From positions 29,232,969-29,296,968 of the forward strand of contig OY365816.1 of assembly GCA_959347315.1 (NCBI GenBank): a stretch of DNA of 64,000 bases. Reading direction: 5' to 3'. The notes below the pieces were generated by a model. That model saw only the letters and a program-made list of their open reading frames with translations. It was not told where the DNA came from and made no database searches. This stretch comes from Bimastos eiseni. Its lineage: Eukaryota; Annelida; Clitellata; Crassiclitellata; Lumbricidae. The position numbers and the translations under genes are program-made. This document shows positions 1 to 12,700 of this stretch, piece after piece; the stretch's first letter is position 1, and every line of letters starts with the position of its first letter.

Positions 1-862
1 TTCAACTCTTCCACGAGACGCGCGTATTTCTCCCGCGACAGTTCCGCTTCCTTGTGACATTTTTCCACTTTATCTTGCAACTTCCTGATCTGCCGCCCGC
101 AACAGATGCGAAAATCAATTCAAATACTAATCGAATCTCTTGTGAAATTTATCAAGGCGATAATCTAGAATTTGAGTCGTAGTCAAGATAAAAAATATGA
201 TAGCACTAGAAGGGACCGAATAACGGCACCATAGACCACCTATCTTAGCCAAAGACCACCTATTCTTAGCCAAAGACCACCTATTCTTAGCCAAAGACCA
301 CCTATTCTTAGCCATAGACCACCTATTCTTAGCCATAGACCACCTATTCTTAGACATTGACCACCTATTCTTAGACATTGACCACTTATTCTTAGCCATT
401 GACCACCTATTCTTAGCCATAGACCACCTATTCTTAGCCATGGACCACCTATTCTACTTAGCCATAGACTAGCGGCCTAGCTTCGTACCGAAGACGGCTA
501 AAAGAACCGAACAGAACAGACTAGCATATCTATATGACTTTACAAACGGCAAAAGTTATAATAATAATAGCAATTAATTAATTAATTAATTAAAACATAT
601 AACCATTTATATTATTGTGAATAAAAATTAATATAATAAAAAATAGTAACAGCTTAATTAATTCACCTACAGTTAAAAGAACCGAACAGAACAGACTAGC
701 ATTTCTATATGACTTTACAAACGGCAAAAGTTATAATAATAAAATAATGATAGCAATCAATTAATTAATTAAAACATATAACCATTTATATTATTGTGAA
801 TAAAAATTCGTATAATGAAAAATAGTAACAGCTTAATTAATTCACCTACAGTTAAGAGAGAA

Positions 863-907
<45 letters not shown>

Positions 908-2407
908 GACAGAGACAGAGAGGCAGCCATGAATATGAAGTTTTCTTAATCCTTAAAAATCTAAAGGCCATAATATTCCTCACAGAGCCCATCATTGAAG
1001 GACATTCAGTGCCCACCTCACCTGATCCGGTGTGTGATCGGTCCTTAGACGTGCGTCCGATTCCTGGTTGATCATCATCCGGTGCTGGCGACAGGCATTC
1101 TGGTAGTCCTTCTTCGCCTTGTTCACCTTCTCTAGCTTCTTCGCCCAAGGCTTCTGAGCCTAAGGTCAAAGGTCAGACTTGGCATGAGAAATCGTGCAAT
1201 TAAACAGCGCGATTGCAAAAATTTCCGTTCGGTAATTTTATAAGAAGTCATTATAAGTGATAACTTAATTATAATTGCATGCATATTAACGTCTACAGCG
1301 TCGGTGATCGTTGTACTAAACTCATGCCATAATCTGGTCAACAAACGTAAGACTTACTGATCTTGTAGACATTCAGAAGCAATTGCCTAAGTGATTTTGC
1401 TACGATTCCGAACTTTTTCAAACTACAGCAGATTTTACTTAAGAAAAAGAATCAGAAGTGAGCTACAGTAATCCAGGTATTTGGGGGCATCGACTCAATC
1501 GCCCTCTAAAGACACAAATATAGATGACGAGATGCAACTTCCTTTCTCACCCTCTGAAACTCATCCTCGAACGTCTTGGCCGGTTTACACCCTATCAACT
1601 GCTTCTTGTAGTTTTCCGCCTTCCAATCCATGACGTTAGCGCTGACGATGTTCAGCAGACGATCTTTCATGATGACGTGCGACTCTGACAGTTTCTCCGC
1701 CTCTTTTAACGAACCCTTCAGAACGTCTCGCGTCGAACCGTAAGCTGGACCTGTAATGTATTCGCGAATTTATATAGCGCATCATGTTAAGGACGTATAC
1801 ATGTGTAAAAAAGTGTGTAAGTATTTATGCATATATATATATATATATATATATAAGAATCTATATGGGTGCTTACTGCAGCGCCATCTGAACACCCTAC
1901 AGAAATAACTCTACAAAACTTACTCTATGCCAAAGTTAATCAACAGAATTTACTCTGCCATAATTGTTCAACCGAAATCACCCAAATTGCCTAAACAGAA
2001 AATACTCTGCCATATTTGCTCAGAACCGATTTCTCTATAGAGAAATAATGGCTCTATTGATAGGCCTACATATATCCTCTATATTGTTCACATATATTAT
2101 TAAATTTTCTACAGATATCACTGTATACATACATTAATTGCTCTATAGAAATCACTCTACATAAATCATTTATGATTATAAAATGTAACCACTGACTTTT
2201 ATCGATGATCTCGTTCCACTTCTTTCCCCATCCCTTAATCTTCTCCGCATATTTCTTCTCTATGTCCGCTCTCTCTTGCATCAACTTCATTAGCTCATTG
2301 CAGAGAACGAGTCCATCTTCTGTTCTCTTAACTGTCCGCTTGAATCCATCCACTTCCCAGAAGCTGGAATGATGCAAAGGAGGAGTCGGATTCTCCTCAG
2401 AATTCAT
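1..2407 (-). CDS. PACSIN: PACSIN/syndapin-like F-BAR protein, 5' half (partial)
   Basis: Four minus-strand exons fit with compatible phases: 2197-2407, 1551-1750, 1022-1159 and 1-89, running off the window edge. The start is the ATG at 2407, directly after an acceptor-like TTTTCAG, so a 5'UTR intron is likely. The protein begins MNSEENPTPP and continues SFWEVDGFKRTVKRTEDG, then LQERADIEKKYAEKIKGW, PAYGS, AQKPWAKKLEKV and IRKLQDKVEKCH. These match, in order, the N-terminal F-BAR domain of PACSIN proteins, which bind and curve membranes during endocytosis and link to dynamin and N-WASP through a C-terminal SH3 domain. The SH3 part is outside the window. Within F-BAR families the SFWE and KRTVKR signature favours PACSIN over FCHO or FNBP1. 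Which paralogue it is cannot be told. Confidence 0.9.
231..470. repeat. 21-bp minisatellite in PACSIN intron
   Basis: About eleven copies of a 21-bp unit (CCACCTATTCTTAGCCATAG plus one base) run in tandem with a few substitutions. Because 21 is a multiple of three, the array makes a false open frame repeating MAKNRWS on the minus strand. It lies in the intron between PACSIN exons 1-89 and 1022-1159. Confidence 0.9.
499..857. repeat. Tandem duplication of a ~175-bp unit
   Basis: The block starting TAAAAGAACCGAACAGAACA at 499 recurs at about 674 with the same internal order: AGACTAGCAT, ACTTTACAAACGGC, a TTAATTAA run, ACCATTTATATTATTGTG, then TTCACCTACAGTTAA. The copies differ by small indels and a few substitutions, so the duplication is fairly young. 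It is intronic in the PACSIN gene. Confidence 0.85.
854..930. repeat. GA/GACA microsatellite
   Basis: A GAGA run becomes (GACA)n and then GAGACA units. It sits in the PACSIN intron just upstream (plus sense) of exon 1022-1159. Confidence 0.9.
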
Positions 2408-2740
2408 CTGAAAAGATCGCATTTAACTTAGCTTTGCACTGAAATTCAGAATCAATGTCCTCGCGTAATCCTCGCTTCATCATCTGACATTTCTAGAAAA
2501 TGTGGGAATCTTGCATCTGTTCATTTTTATGATTATCATTTTGTCACATCATCATCATCGTCGTCGTCATCGTCGTAGCCGCTGCAACCACCGCCACCAC
2601 CACTCTCATCCTCAGCATCAGCATCTCTGCATTTATTAGGCATAACTATCTAGTGATGGTGTCAACCGATGGGGAATTATATAGGCCTTTGTAGAGGTTG
2701 AGGTTCTAACCCAGGCTCTACACATAAAACCGTCCATGAT

Positions 2741-2781
<41 letters not shown>

Positions 2782-4252
2782 CAAGGCAGTTCAACAAGTA
2801 TGCATAGGCGGCCTATAGAAAATATGAGTTAATGCAGAATATGTAATGATGCATTAACCTAACGAGTTATGACTCTTCGACAATAAAAACTACAGAACCG
2901 GATATCACTGAAATTAAGATAGGATACTCAAGTAAGTGTGATTCCTAGACAATGATACCTAACGAGGCGTGTATATAACGAGGTACATCTCACAAGGTGT
3001 GGTAGCCTACCAAATGAGGTATGGTGCTGAATGTGATAGGTCTTCATCACTTAACATATTTAATGAGGTATGTTAAATAACAAGTCAGTAAGTTACCCAG
3101 TGAGGTACGGATAGCCTACCCTGTATCAAAATGAGGCGCGCATTCACTGAGGAGATCTACCTAGATATATGTGGTATACACTGGGATATAACACACTAAA
3201 ACTGAAGACAGAATTGAATCTTAGACATTGTGTTAGAATGCTAGCACTCTGTAAATGGGTCATCATATTACTTCTTCCATTTCTTCACATTTACATTTCG
3301 TGCCGCATAAAAGTAGGTCAAAAGTAAACAGTAGCCAGTTAATTAGCCACATTTGGTAATTAGGTCACATTCAACTCCCTCAGGTGCAACCAAAAGATCG
3401 TCCATGATAATTATTCACACGGTCAGCATCTCATTAAAATGTAACTAGGTCAACGTCGGCCCATATTCATACGATGGACCGAGTCGTGTTGACTTGCGGC
3501 CTAAAAGCTAGCCTAAAACTCTGGACCAAGGACTAAATGAGGCTGAGCAAAAGTACCCGACCATATTGGGAAAGAGCGAAGCGATTAAAAACAGTTAATC
3601 CAGCAACGAATTAGTCATGCATGACGTAGGCCTTAGATTAACTAATTTTACTTCCTAACATCAAGATGTATTCGTTAACGACACGTCATGCATACATAAT
3701 CACTGCGTTCCTCACATTTTTCAGAATCGCCCAGCAACGGTCAGGCTGTCCACCCCTGGGGTAACCTATGCCTACAACCCTCGTGAAGTGGGACGTAGGG
3801 GGTCTCTAAACGCGACCACCCTCTTCACCCGCTGTTTCCACGACCGCTGTAAACTATGAAAACAAGCAACGGATGACTCAGAGTTTCAAACACCGAACCT
3901 CCAATGATCCAAAAAACACTCTTCTGATTATACGACACTCGAAAGTTTGGAAATCTTTCAGCGCTTGCCCAGGTGGGCGGGCAGATGAGAAGGCTATAAA
4001 TAGACGGTACTTTGTTGCTAAGGATGACCGCGGTAGCACGCTAAATATTATACGAACAGCTATCCCATAGCGGTTCTTCTATTTGCAAGCGTAGGCGTGA
4101 ACTCGAAATGTCTGCACCGCACAGTTTTGAAACCTTTACAGCGAAGCGCAGCTAAGGCACCAGCTTATTGACGAGCGTTGCATACGGCCACATTGCTTCA
4201 GTGAGATCATAATCCTCGCGTTGTCAATCGGTTGGTTGGTTAGATTTTGGCG
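2408..4252. other. Intergenic sequence between PACSIN and the gap
   Basis: No supported gene. Contents: GAT/GTC-type microsatellite near 2540-2600, a (TA)n run near 2748-2780, and degenerate sequence with several AACGAGGT-like words from 2860 to 3150. A GC-rich patch at 3725-3850 is followed by a TATAAATA box-like word at 3995-4002. The only open frame (3873-4070, plus) is unrecognised. A copy of the dispersed GGCACCAGCTTATT repeat lies near 4145-4190. Confidence 0.5.
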
Positions 4253-4452
4253 NNNNNNNNNNNNNNNNNNNNNNNNNNNNNNNNNNNNNNNNNNNNNNNN
4301 NNNNNNNNNNNNNNNNNNNNNNNNNNNNNNNNNNNNNNNNNNNNNNNNNNNNNNNNNNNNNNNNNNNNNNNNNNNNNNNNNNNNNNNNNNNNNNNNNNNN
4401 NNNNNNNNNNNNNNNNNNNNNNNNNNNNNNNNNNNNNNNNNNNNNNNNNNNN
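4253..4452. other. Assembly gap (200 N)
   Basis: Exactly 200 N, a common placeholder for a gap of unknown size. Upstream exons of the lectin gene at 4797-5551 may lie inside it. Open frames called across it are meaningless. Confidence 0.99.
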
Positions 4453-4796
4453 CAATTCAATCCCTGACTATATACATTTCACACTTAGACTATACACAGA
4501 GGCCTATATTACGATCAAATTATGTATATGCCTAAGAATTTCTTTATGTGATGAAAAATTTACGCTTAAGAACTTATAATTATGAGTAAATTGCAACTTA
4601 CGCACAAATTGCTCCTTGTAAGGTACGAACTGCACCTTCAAACACTACAAAGCCACGATTCTCACTATTTTTATTCACCCACTGAGCGCCTCAGAATAAG
4701 TTTCCTGAAGAGGCGCTATTTAAATTGCATTGATTGGCTGATTGCGCATGGCAATATGAGGTTATCTGTTTATTTCAACTGGTTTTTTACTTTCAG

Positions 4797-5551
4797 TTAC
4801 TATGGACCGGAGGAGTGTCTCTACATGACATACAAAGAGGGCAACGACGAAACCAGGTCAGTTCTAAAACCCATCGTCGTCACTTCCTTAATCTGCTATT
4901 GTTTAAAATCTTCTCTTGTTTTCTATTGTCTTCTTTGAAAAATGTAGGCCTATGTTTTTTGCGCGGCAGCTTTTTTTGGCATTCAGTTAAATTCTCCGAG
5001 AAAATGCTAAAGTGGGTGATTGATTGGTGCAGACCCCAACAACAACAATAATGGCGCAACAAGAACAAAACATTCTGAGCTGCCCCAAAACGACAATAAA
5101 GACGATATAATAAATTATCTGGAGTTCTGTGCGAGAATGTAAAATGTCCGCCAAAGACAGATTGGGTAAATTTCTAGGAAACAAGCTCCTTGATAGTCTG
5201 TGTGATCCTTATATGCCACGGTGTGGCATGAACTTTTGTATAATATTACACTGACAATTAACAAACAGCATCATTTATCAACTACTAGCACAGGCCTACG
5301 TAAGCTTACTATTGCTGCTGCAACAACTGCATCGAATAATAGTAATAAATTAATAACAATGATATTACTATTATTTTTTATTGTATAATGAGTGCTGTTA
5401 TGGTCAATATAAATAGATAAAATAATTTAAATAGATATGATGATAATTATGTGATTGTTTTCTTACTAGGTTTCTGAAATGGGACGATGCCCCTTGTGAC
5501 CTGAACAGCATCGGAAGCATCAAAAGCGTCTGCGAAGTTGAACTCATCTAA
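4797..5551 (+). CDS. C-type lectin domain protein, last two exons (partial)
   Basis: Exon 4797-4856 follows a TTTTTTACTTTCAG acceptor and ends ACCAG|GTCAGT. Exon 5470-5551 follows TCTTACTAG and ends at a TAA stop. Spliced, they read YYGPEECLYMTYKEGNDET, then RFLKWDDAPCD and LNSIGSIKSVCEVELI. The pattern EEC, then W-(N/D)-D-x-x-C, then CE is the C-terminal half of a C-type lectin fold, including both C-terminal disulfide cysteines and the WxD calcium-site tryptophan region. Such domains bind carbohydrate or other ligands, usually in secreted or membrane proteins. The N-terminal half, including the WIGL motif and any EPN/QPD specificity motif, is not seen and may lie upstream or in the N gap. 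Confidence 0.75.
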
Positions 5552-5650
5552 AAGTCGCTAGATGACGATACATCACTGCATTAACCTTAAAGCGTTTATT
5601 TGAGTATTCGCTAGGTAGTCCAATGACTATTGTGCTTTGGATTACCAATT

Positions 5651-5656
5651 AATAAA
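5651..5656 (+). promoter_or_regulatory. Poly(A) signal of the lectin gene
   Basis: AATAAA 100 bp after the lectin stop codon, in the sense orientation. Confidence 0.6.
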
Positions 5657-5659
5657 CAG

Positions 5660-6754
5660 ATGCCGTTTAAAATATTATATTCAGTTCGTGCTGTTGTTGT
5701 TGTCCTAATTTTAACATTAACAAAGGAGAATAATTGGAAGTGATGGTATTTGAGAAAATGAAGACTTTAGTTTCGAATATGAATCCTGTTTTAGCTAAGA
5801 ATTCGACCATAACTTCCGGTTGATTTCGGGGGTGAGTTAAACTACTTAAAACTTTTTGATCTGTTTTTTAATAAATGACATTGCGTTAACATATTCTGGT
5901 GTTATCTGTTGAAACTATTTGCATTTAATTATATTGCTCATTGTTTACATTACGGCCAATCAACTTCTTGGGTATTGCCAGGGTTGTCCCTCCTGCCAAT
6001 TTGATGTAGCTCTTCTGGTTGGATAAGTTTTCTGCGATCGAAACTTTGGTCGCAATATAAACGAAAAGTTTACTTCTGCGGTCGGAACATGTACAAGCCT
6101 CTGCAGGTGAAGATCTTTGCGCACAAGCAACTTCGGCGCATGCGCACTGTTAAAGACCTAAATTGTTTTAATATGAGTTGTGAGAGTCGATTATGGTCGG
6201 GTTATGCGTCGTTAGGGTCGTTTAGAGTCAGGGTTATGATTTGTGTCGTTTTTAGGCATTTGCCTCAATTTGCGAAGAACCTTCGGCCTCAGAGGTTATT
6301 TTTCCGTGCCGAATATTGCACTACGCCTCCCGTATACTCATTCCCTGTGTTACAAGTTCAATATTGAAACCGCAAGCTTGCATATAATTTCTTAAACACT
6401 ATTCTAACGTTTGGCGCAGGGCACCCGCTAATTGTCGAGCAATGCGTCATGCCATGTGGAATTTTTAGAGAGAGATGTTTGTTTGGGTTAGGGTTAGGGT
6501 TGTCAGAGAGAGGCGATATGGTTTATAATTAACATAACTGGTGAATTAGAGGTGAGACATCAACTTTAAATGGGTTGATAGGCAGAGGGGCTTTAGGCCA
6601 CTGACTCTGAATCCACACAGTGATATCGTTTGCTGTTATTGGTTACCTAGATCTCCAAACAGTTAATATAGAGCCTTTTTAGTACCTCATGTAATGCTGG
6701 TATATTTGCAGTGATGAAAAGTTAACTTGTTTTGCAGTTCCTCTTGAACCGACG
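5660..6754. other. Intergenic sequence upstream of SARS2
   Basis: No supported gene. An open frame at 6089-6367 (plus) has no recognisable domain. Three TTAGGG-like units occur near 6485-6502. A degenerate copy of the dispersed GGCGCAGGGCACC repeat lies near 6413-6455. A TTTTGCAG just before the SARS2 ATG resembles a splice acceptor, so part of this stretch may be a 5'UTR intron. Confidence 0.4.
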
Positions 6755-9700
6755 ATGTCGCTCCTTCGTAGGACGTTACATTGCCTGTTTGTACAGCAAC
6801 GGTTGCTATGCCGCTTGACGACTGAACCGTTTCCCTGCCGACCTCTGTCAGTTGTCCATCAATGGACCGGTTTCCTAAGCAACAACGGTAGACGTGCAGC
6901 GTTCTCTGCTCGTTTCTATGGTTACCGTTGGTTAGCTTCTGCAGCCAAATCACCAGCAACATGTGAGTTGAAAGAAAACAAGACGGTAGATAATGAGGAG
7001 ATTGCGTTTGACTGGGAGTATATCTGCGATCCCAGAAACACTGAAGAAATAAGACAGAACATTTTCAACAGAAAAGGAGTCGGCGACATAGATCTCGTGG
7101 CAAGTATACACCGTTTTCTTAAGTAGGAACTTGATTAGTTACTATGTCTTGCCTGTTAGCAGATAAGGCAAACTTTTAAGAGATTCTGTTTACGCGTGTT
7201 ATAATTTATGCATCAATATGTGTTCTGTGACGTTTTAGAAATACGCATCAAAACAATGTGCTGATGGTTGTGTTAACAGAAATAAGAAATTCTGCTCTAA
7301 ACTTTTCTTACCTTTTGCAACTTGTTTGTGATGATGGTTAAGCTCATGGGACAGAAATCTGTAATAATCTTTCATTGGAGTTGAACTTCGATTAGCAATC
7401 TATGGACGAGATTTCCAATGTATCAACCATATTGACTTTTGGCTTACAACTGTAAATAAGCTGGTTCCCGCAACTTCGCTTTTGTAGAAGTGTTGAGATT
7501 ATTACGATTACAGTGTTGCTTTTATTTATTTTAGGTGGACTTATGGAGGAAGTTGGAAACGATAAAATCTCAGGATTTGGAAGTGAGTTTTACCATTAAT
7601 TCTACTGTTGTTTTATTGGATTTGTTTAGATATGTGTGTCTTCCCAATTTATATCAGAGCAAAGGACGGTTATCAGAATTCATTAATTCTTTCATGACCA
7701 TGACTTATATAGCACCGCTTCTACTTAGAGGTGTTCCTGACTCCAACATTACTAAACAGAATTTTCTGCAAGAACATTTTAATCAGAACTATCTAAATTG
7801 GGTTTGCAAAACTTGACCTTTGATCTTCTGTTACCCATCCTAGGCTGAATAATAACCTAATACATGCCAATATTGTCTTCAATGTGCAATGAGCAAAGGG
7901 TTTAATGACTAATTTATCTTATTTAAAATTAAATTCTGTTTGTTTTATTTAAATTCTTTAATAGATATTCTGTTCGTTAGCTGTTTATGATTTTATGTTT
8001 TAGTTGGTGTCGTCAGAATATAAGGCCACTATAAAATCTTTGATCAAAGCCGCCTTCGATCTTCCTAATCGATCTCATCCAGATGTTGTAAGATTTGTAT
8101 TTTTTTCTGCCATTCATAAAACGAATCTGCATGCTAATGCAATTTTCAAAATTGATTTTTTATTAATCAATTGCATTTGCAGCTTTTTAAATGAATATTA
8201 AACGATAATCAGTTTAAAAATAGATATGTGTAACTTTAAATTGACTGATTCTTAGTTTACCAATAAGGAATAATTGTATTTATTTAGAGACAATATTTTC
8301 AGTTTGGTTCATCAGAAATGAATCTTAGAGTTTCTGGATGTTGAGTGAATTCTTTGCTATTTTGTTTTTGTAGCCAATTGGTGATGAGTCAAAATCAATC
8401 GAGGTGGCACTTTATGGCAAGCAAAGAGGTAAGCAATGCATTGGTGGTGGTTTTGATTCAGGTGGCGATGGTGGTAGTGGTACGATAGTGTGGATTGTTT
8501 TTGTCATTGTATGCAGTGGTATTTTGGTGGATGGTGGGGCTAGTGTGGTGTTGTAGTAATATTGGTTGTTTTAGTTGAGATTGTGATGTTTTTGGTGGTG
8601 AGGGGTTTATGAAGGCTGAGAGAATGGTCTATTGTATTGTGTCTTGTTAAGTTTTTACGATTCCTTGTAGAGTTTTCTTTTGAGCCGAAGCCAGCCGAAC
8701 ATTTGGCTGAGGGATTTGGAATTCTTCGAACACAGTAAGTTTATCTTTATCTAACATTCTATTTGAATTCCCTGTTTTGTAACTATATTGGCTTCTTAAT
8801 CATCCAGGTATCGACTGCATTTCAAGTGTTTCCTCCTCCTCCTCTTCCTTCTCCTCCTCCTCTTCCCCTGAGACAGTTACTGTTTAATGACGTTGAGGAG
8901 CAAGTCACTCACTCGCTATTACTCATCCTTCCGAATGATGCAGGATCACTAGATAGTAGTGCTTCATAAATATGCATACTAATATTATTATAATTAACAC
9001 TGGTACAGTGGTTATGCCAAATGTGAGTGCTAATCAACTGGTGACTTGTGATATGAATGTTTGAAAGGGATGTTGGATTGGCGACCGGACCTCGAACCTA
9101 TTACTTCAAGAACGATCTCGCGAGGTTGGAGGAAGCCCTCGTCTCCTATGCGCTTGATGTTCTATCCCTAGAGGTCAGAGCTTTAGGCGGGCTTTGAATT
9201 GGAGCCGAGTATAACAGTTGAGAATGTTCCAATACAGTGATGTTACATTTTATTAACATCACACATCTTTACAGTTTACGTATAATTATGCATTTTTACA
9301 TTTTATGTAGAATTACGCATATTTACATTTTTATATAAAGTTACAATGGTTAGATTTTATGTAGCATAATAATTTAACTTTGATGTGACTATCTGTATTG
9401 TAAACAGAAGTGTTTGGTTCAATCAACCAATACCATGTCAACTGGTGCTGTATGAATTTATCAGTTACATTATGTGATTACAATTTCTTTACCTGTTTAG
9501 GGATTCTCGCTCATCTCTGTTCCAGATCTTGTTTCCACCGACGTCATTGTAAGTCTCCTGATCTGATCTAAGAATCTTGTGATATTTATTTATACATTTA
9601 AAATTTATATATTTAAAATTTATATATTTAAATATATATATTTCAAATTTATATATTTCAAATTTATATCTTTCAAATTTATATCTTTCAAATTGTCTTT

Positions 9701-12700
9701 AGAAAAATTGAATGGCACATTGAGTTTAACTAGAACCATTCATATTTTATTAGCCAAGTTAACTTTAAGTTTGAGGCTTAAAGAGGTTTATTTTCAATAA
9801 TAACCTTTTCTCTTAATTCTTTCAATTGCTTTGTATTTATCAGTTGTCCAATTGTAATGTTTAATTTAAATTCGTAATTTTAATGATTCTGTAGAATGTC
9901 TTCGATATATTTGATAGATTTGGTATATAGTGTCGTGCTTATGTGCACAGAGGTACTTAAAACTCCTAGATAGAGAGCTCAGAGGTTCAAATCATGCCTC
10001 GGCCGAAATAAGTGTTCCGCCAGTACCTTTAGCTACTCGTATATCGGCTATGATGAGTTTACTGACTGTGCGCTGTCAGTGGGAAGATGGAATGGCATGG
10101 GAGACGATTGACCACCCACCCTCATATGCCGAGGCTAAGAAAACAAAGTCGCTATGGCTTGATACCCTCTGGCTGTCTTAATTCGTTGCTCTTGTTAGTT
10201 TTGGTAAAATGTTGGTTTTGATTAAAACAAAGGAATTGGTTTTACCATTTCTGATTTAAAGGTGGCTTCTATGCTTTCAGGAAGGCTGTGGATTCAAAAC
10301 GACTGGAATTCGAACCCAGGTTTACAAGCTGAAGAAGGAGAAGAATGGGGATGTCTGCCTGGCTGGAACTGGGGAAATTCCAATTGCAGGTATTTCCTAT
10401 TTCAGTAGTCTATGAAGCTACACCGAATGCTTTGGGTATTATTAGGTTGCTCTTTTCCAGGGTAAATGGTTGTGGAGAGAGTTGAATGGTACAAGGATCA
10501 GATGGATGCGGGTTTGATACCTGCTTGCCTCATAAGGGTGACTCATTCTTTCACCCATAAGGGCGAGGGTATAGTGAAGAGATGGGCGCCTTGTATGGCT
10601 GTCTTACAGTTGAATTCGACTCCTCTTTTACTATTATGTAATGTAATCTTACTGTGTTCTTGTCAGTCTGAACGATAAAATGAAAATTATTATTGATATG
10701 AAATTGAGTGGTTTCTCTGTTTTGACGTGTCTCTTCTGATGCTTCGGTATATAACATTGTCTTGAATTGTGTTGTTAGTTGATTCTCTGATTTTCTTTTG
10801 TCTCTTTTCCTTAGGCTACTTCAAAAATAATTTGTTGAAGTTGAACGATTTGCCAAAGAGGTAAATATCTCAAAAGAAACAAATTATATACTTAGATGCA
10901 TACATATATATATATACATATCTAATATTATATATATATGTATATATAATATATATAATATAATATATATATATATATATACATACATATATATATATAT
11001 ATATTATATATATATCCACTGTTGTGTGTATGTATAATCTTTGGTTGAGTGATTTTTGATTGGTTTTGTTGTTTCTTCTGTTAAGGATGTGCACAGTTAG
11101 TCGATGCTTTCGAGCGGAAACATCTGACATAGAAAGGGAACGCGGTCTATATCGCGTCCACCAGTTCACAAAGGTAACTCAACTGAAGGTAACACAGCTA
11201 CACGTAACAAATTTCAAGGTAACATACCTGAATGTAATACATCTAAAGGTAATACACCTGAAGATAACATGCCTACTGGTAGCACAGTTGAAGTTAATAC
11301 ACCTAGAGGTAACACAACTATAGCTAATGCCCATTAAGGTAACGTAAATAAAAGTTATGCATCTATAGTAACACATCTGATGGTAGCACACCTAAGGATT
11401 GATATAGCTAGCACAATGAAGGTAACGCAACTGAGGGTAACACACCTGAAGGTAGCACGACTAAAGGTAATACGAATGAAGGCAGTATTTCCATATGGTA
11501 AAAAAATACCATTTAACATTTACACTTTTTACTTGAGTCGGTACCTATGCATGTAGCATTATGTATGTTCTAGTATGTTTGTCTGTATGCCTGTATTTAT
11601 GCATGTATGTGTGTGTGTGTGTATGCCTGTACGTATCTGGCTATTTATAGATTATCATTATTTTCCTTTTGGAGAAACCTACAATAGTTCTAAGAATAGT
11701 ATTCATTGTGCACCATTTTTATAATTTCTGTGTCAGTAATAATAATAATGATAATTGAGAAAATAATACTATTTATAATAATAATTATGACGATGATTAT
11801 AATGGCAATAATAATAATGAAAATTAGAAGTAATTACTATTCAAATAGTGATGATCTGCCTATTTAAGACAGTGTTTTTTTATGGAGTGATGCTGGTGCT
11901 ATATAAATTTCTGCATGTATTGCGTCATTCTCAGGTGGAGATGTTCGGTGTAACAGAAAACGATACTGGAGAGGAAAGCGATCATCTGCTGCAGAAGATA
12001 CTTGGCATCCAACAGACTATTTTCAATGGCCTTGGCCTTCAATTCAGGTTTCAACCGTTCCTCAATCAATCAATCAATCAATTAATCAATCGATGTGAAC
12101 TTAACGTAGCATCTCTTTAAAATATCTACTCAGAGGCGCTCTCTGTCTGACTTACGCTGGAAAAACGGATTTCAAAGAAAAGTGGAATTCAGGCAAAGAA
12201 TTTCTAGGCAGGAGGCATAGCACTTGTGGTGTCCTTTCCAGATGGGTGGTCTGACCACTGAGAAGGCTCCATGTTGCATTGTAGTGGTGTGAGTGAGAGG
12301 GACGACCAGGTCCTCATAGGCAGCAGAACGGATTTGTCGTCTGTCACTAGTGGCCTCAAGGAGCGATCAATGTCTAATAGTTTTATCAGATGTACGTCTA
12401 TACTACATGAATTCTGTTATGAGACAGGACTCTCAGGATATTTATCCAAAATTGTCTACTTTCTTACGAGATAGTCCTCGTCTTTTAGTGGGTCCTTCTT
12501 TATGGTTTTGATCTTAGAAATTCTGAATTTTTTAATTTCAGTGTTTGATTAGAGTTAGGCTGTGTAAGTTGAGAAGGTGTAGTTCTCTGATTATCTTATC
12601 TAATCTGTTTAATCAAATCTGGTTCTTCAATCAAATTAGTTACTTTTTCTTGTACTTTTCAGTCTTAGTGCTTTTGACAAAGGTGCTAAAGAGGAACTCA

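Noticed and set aside
3720..3860. GC-rich patch as a possible structured RNA gene
   Set aside because: It contrasts with its AT-rich surroundings, but no tRNA, snRNA or rRNA motif could be matched and no compelling fold was seen.
4221..4579. Open frames spanning the N run
   Set aside because: They exist only because N codons do not stop translation.
6482..6502. TTAGGG units as an interstitial telomere
   Set aside because: Only about three units, easily chance in a GGTTAG-rich spot.
8763..8969. Open frame with a [10 protein letters not shown] stretch as a SARS2 exon
   Set aside because: It follows an AG but has no similarity to seryl-tRNA synthetase. The true exon at 9068-9173 matches both phase and protein.
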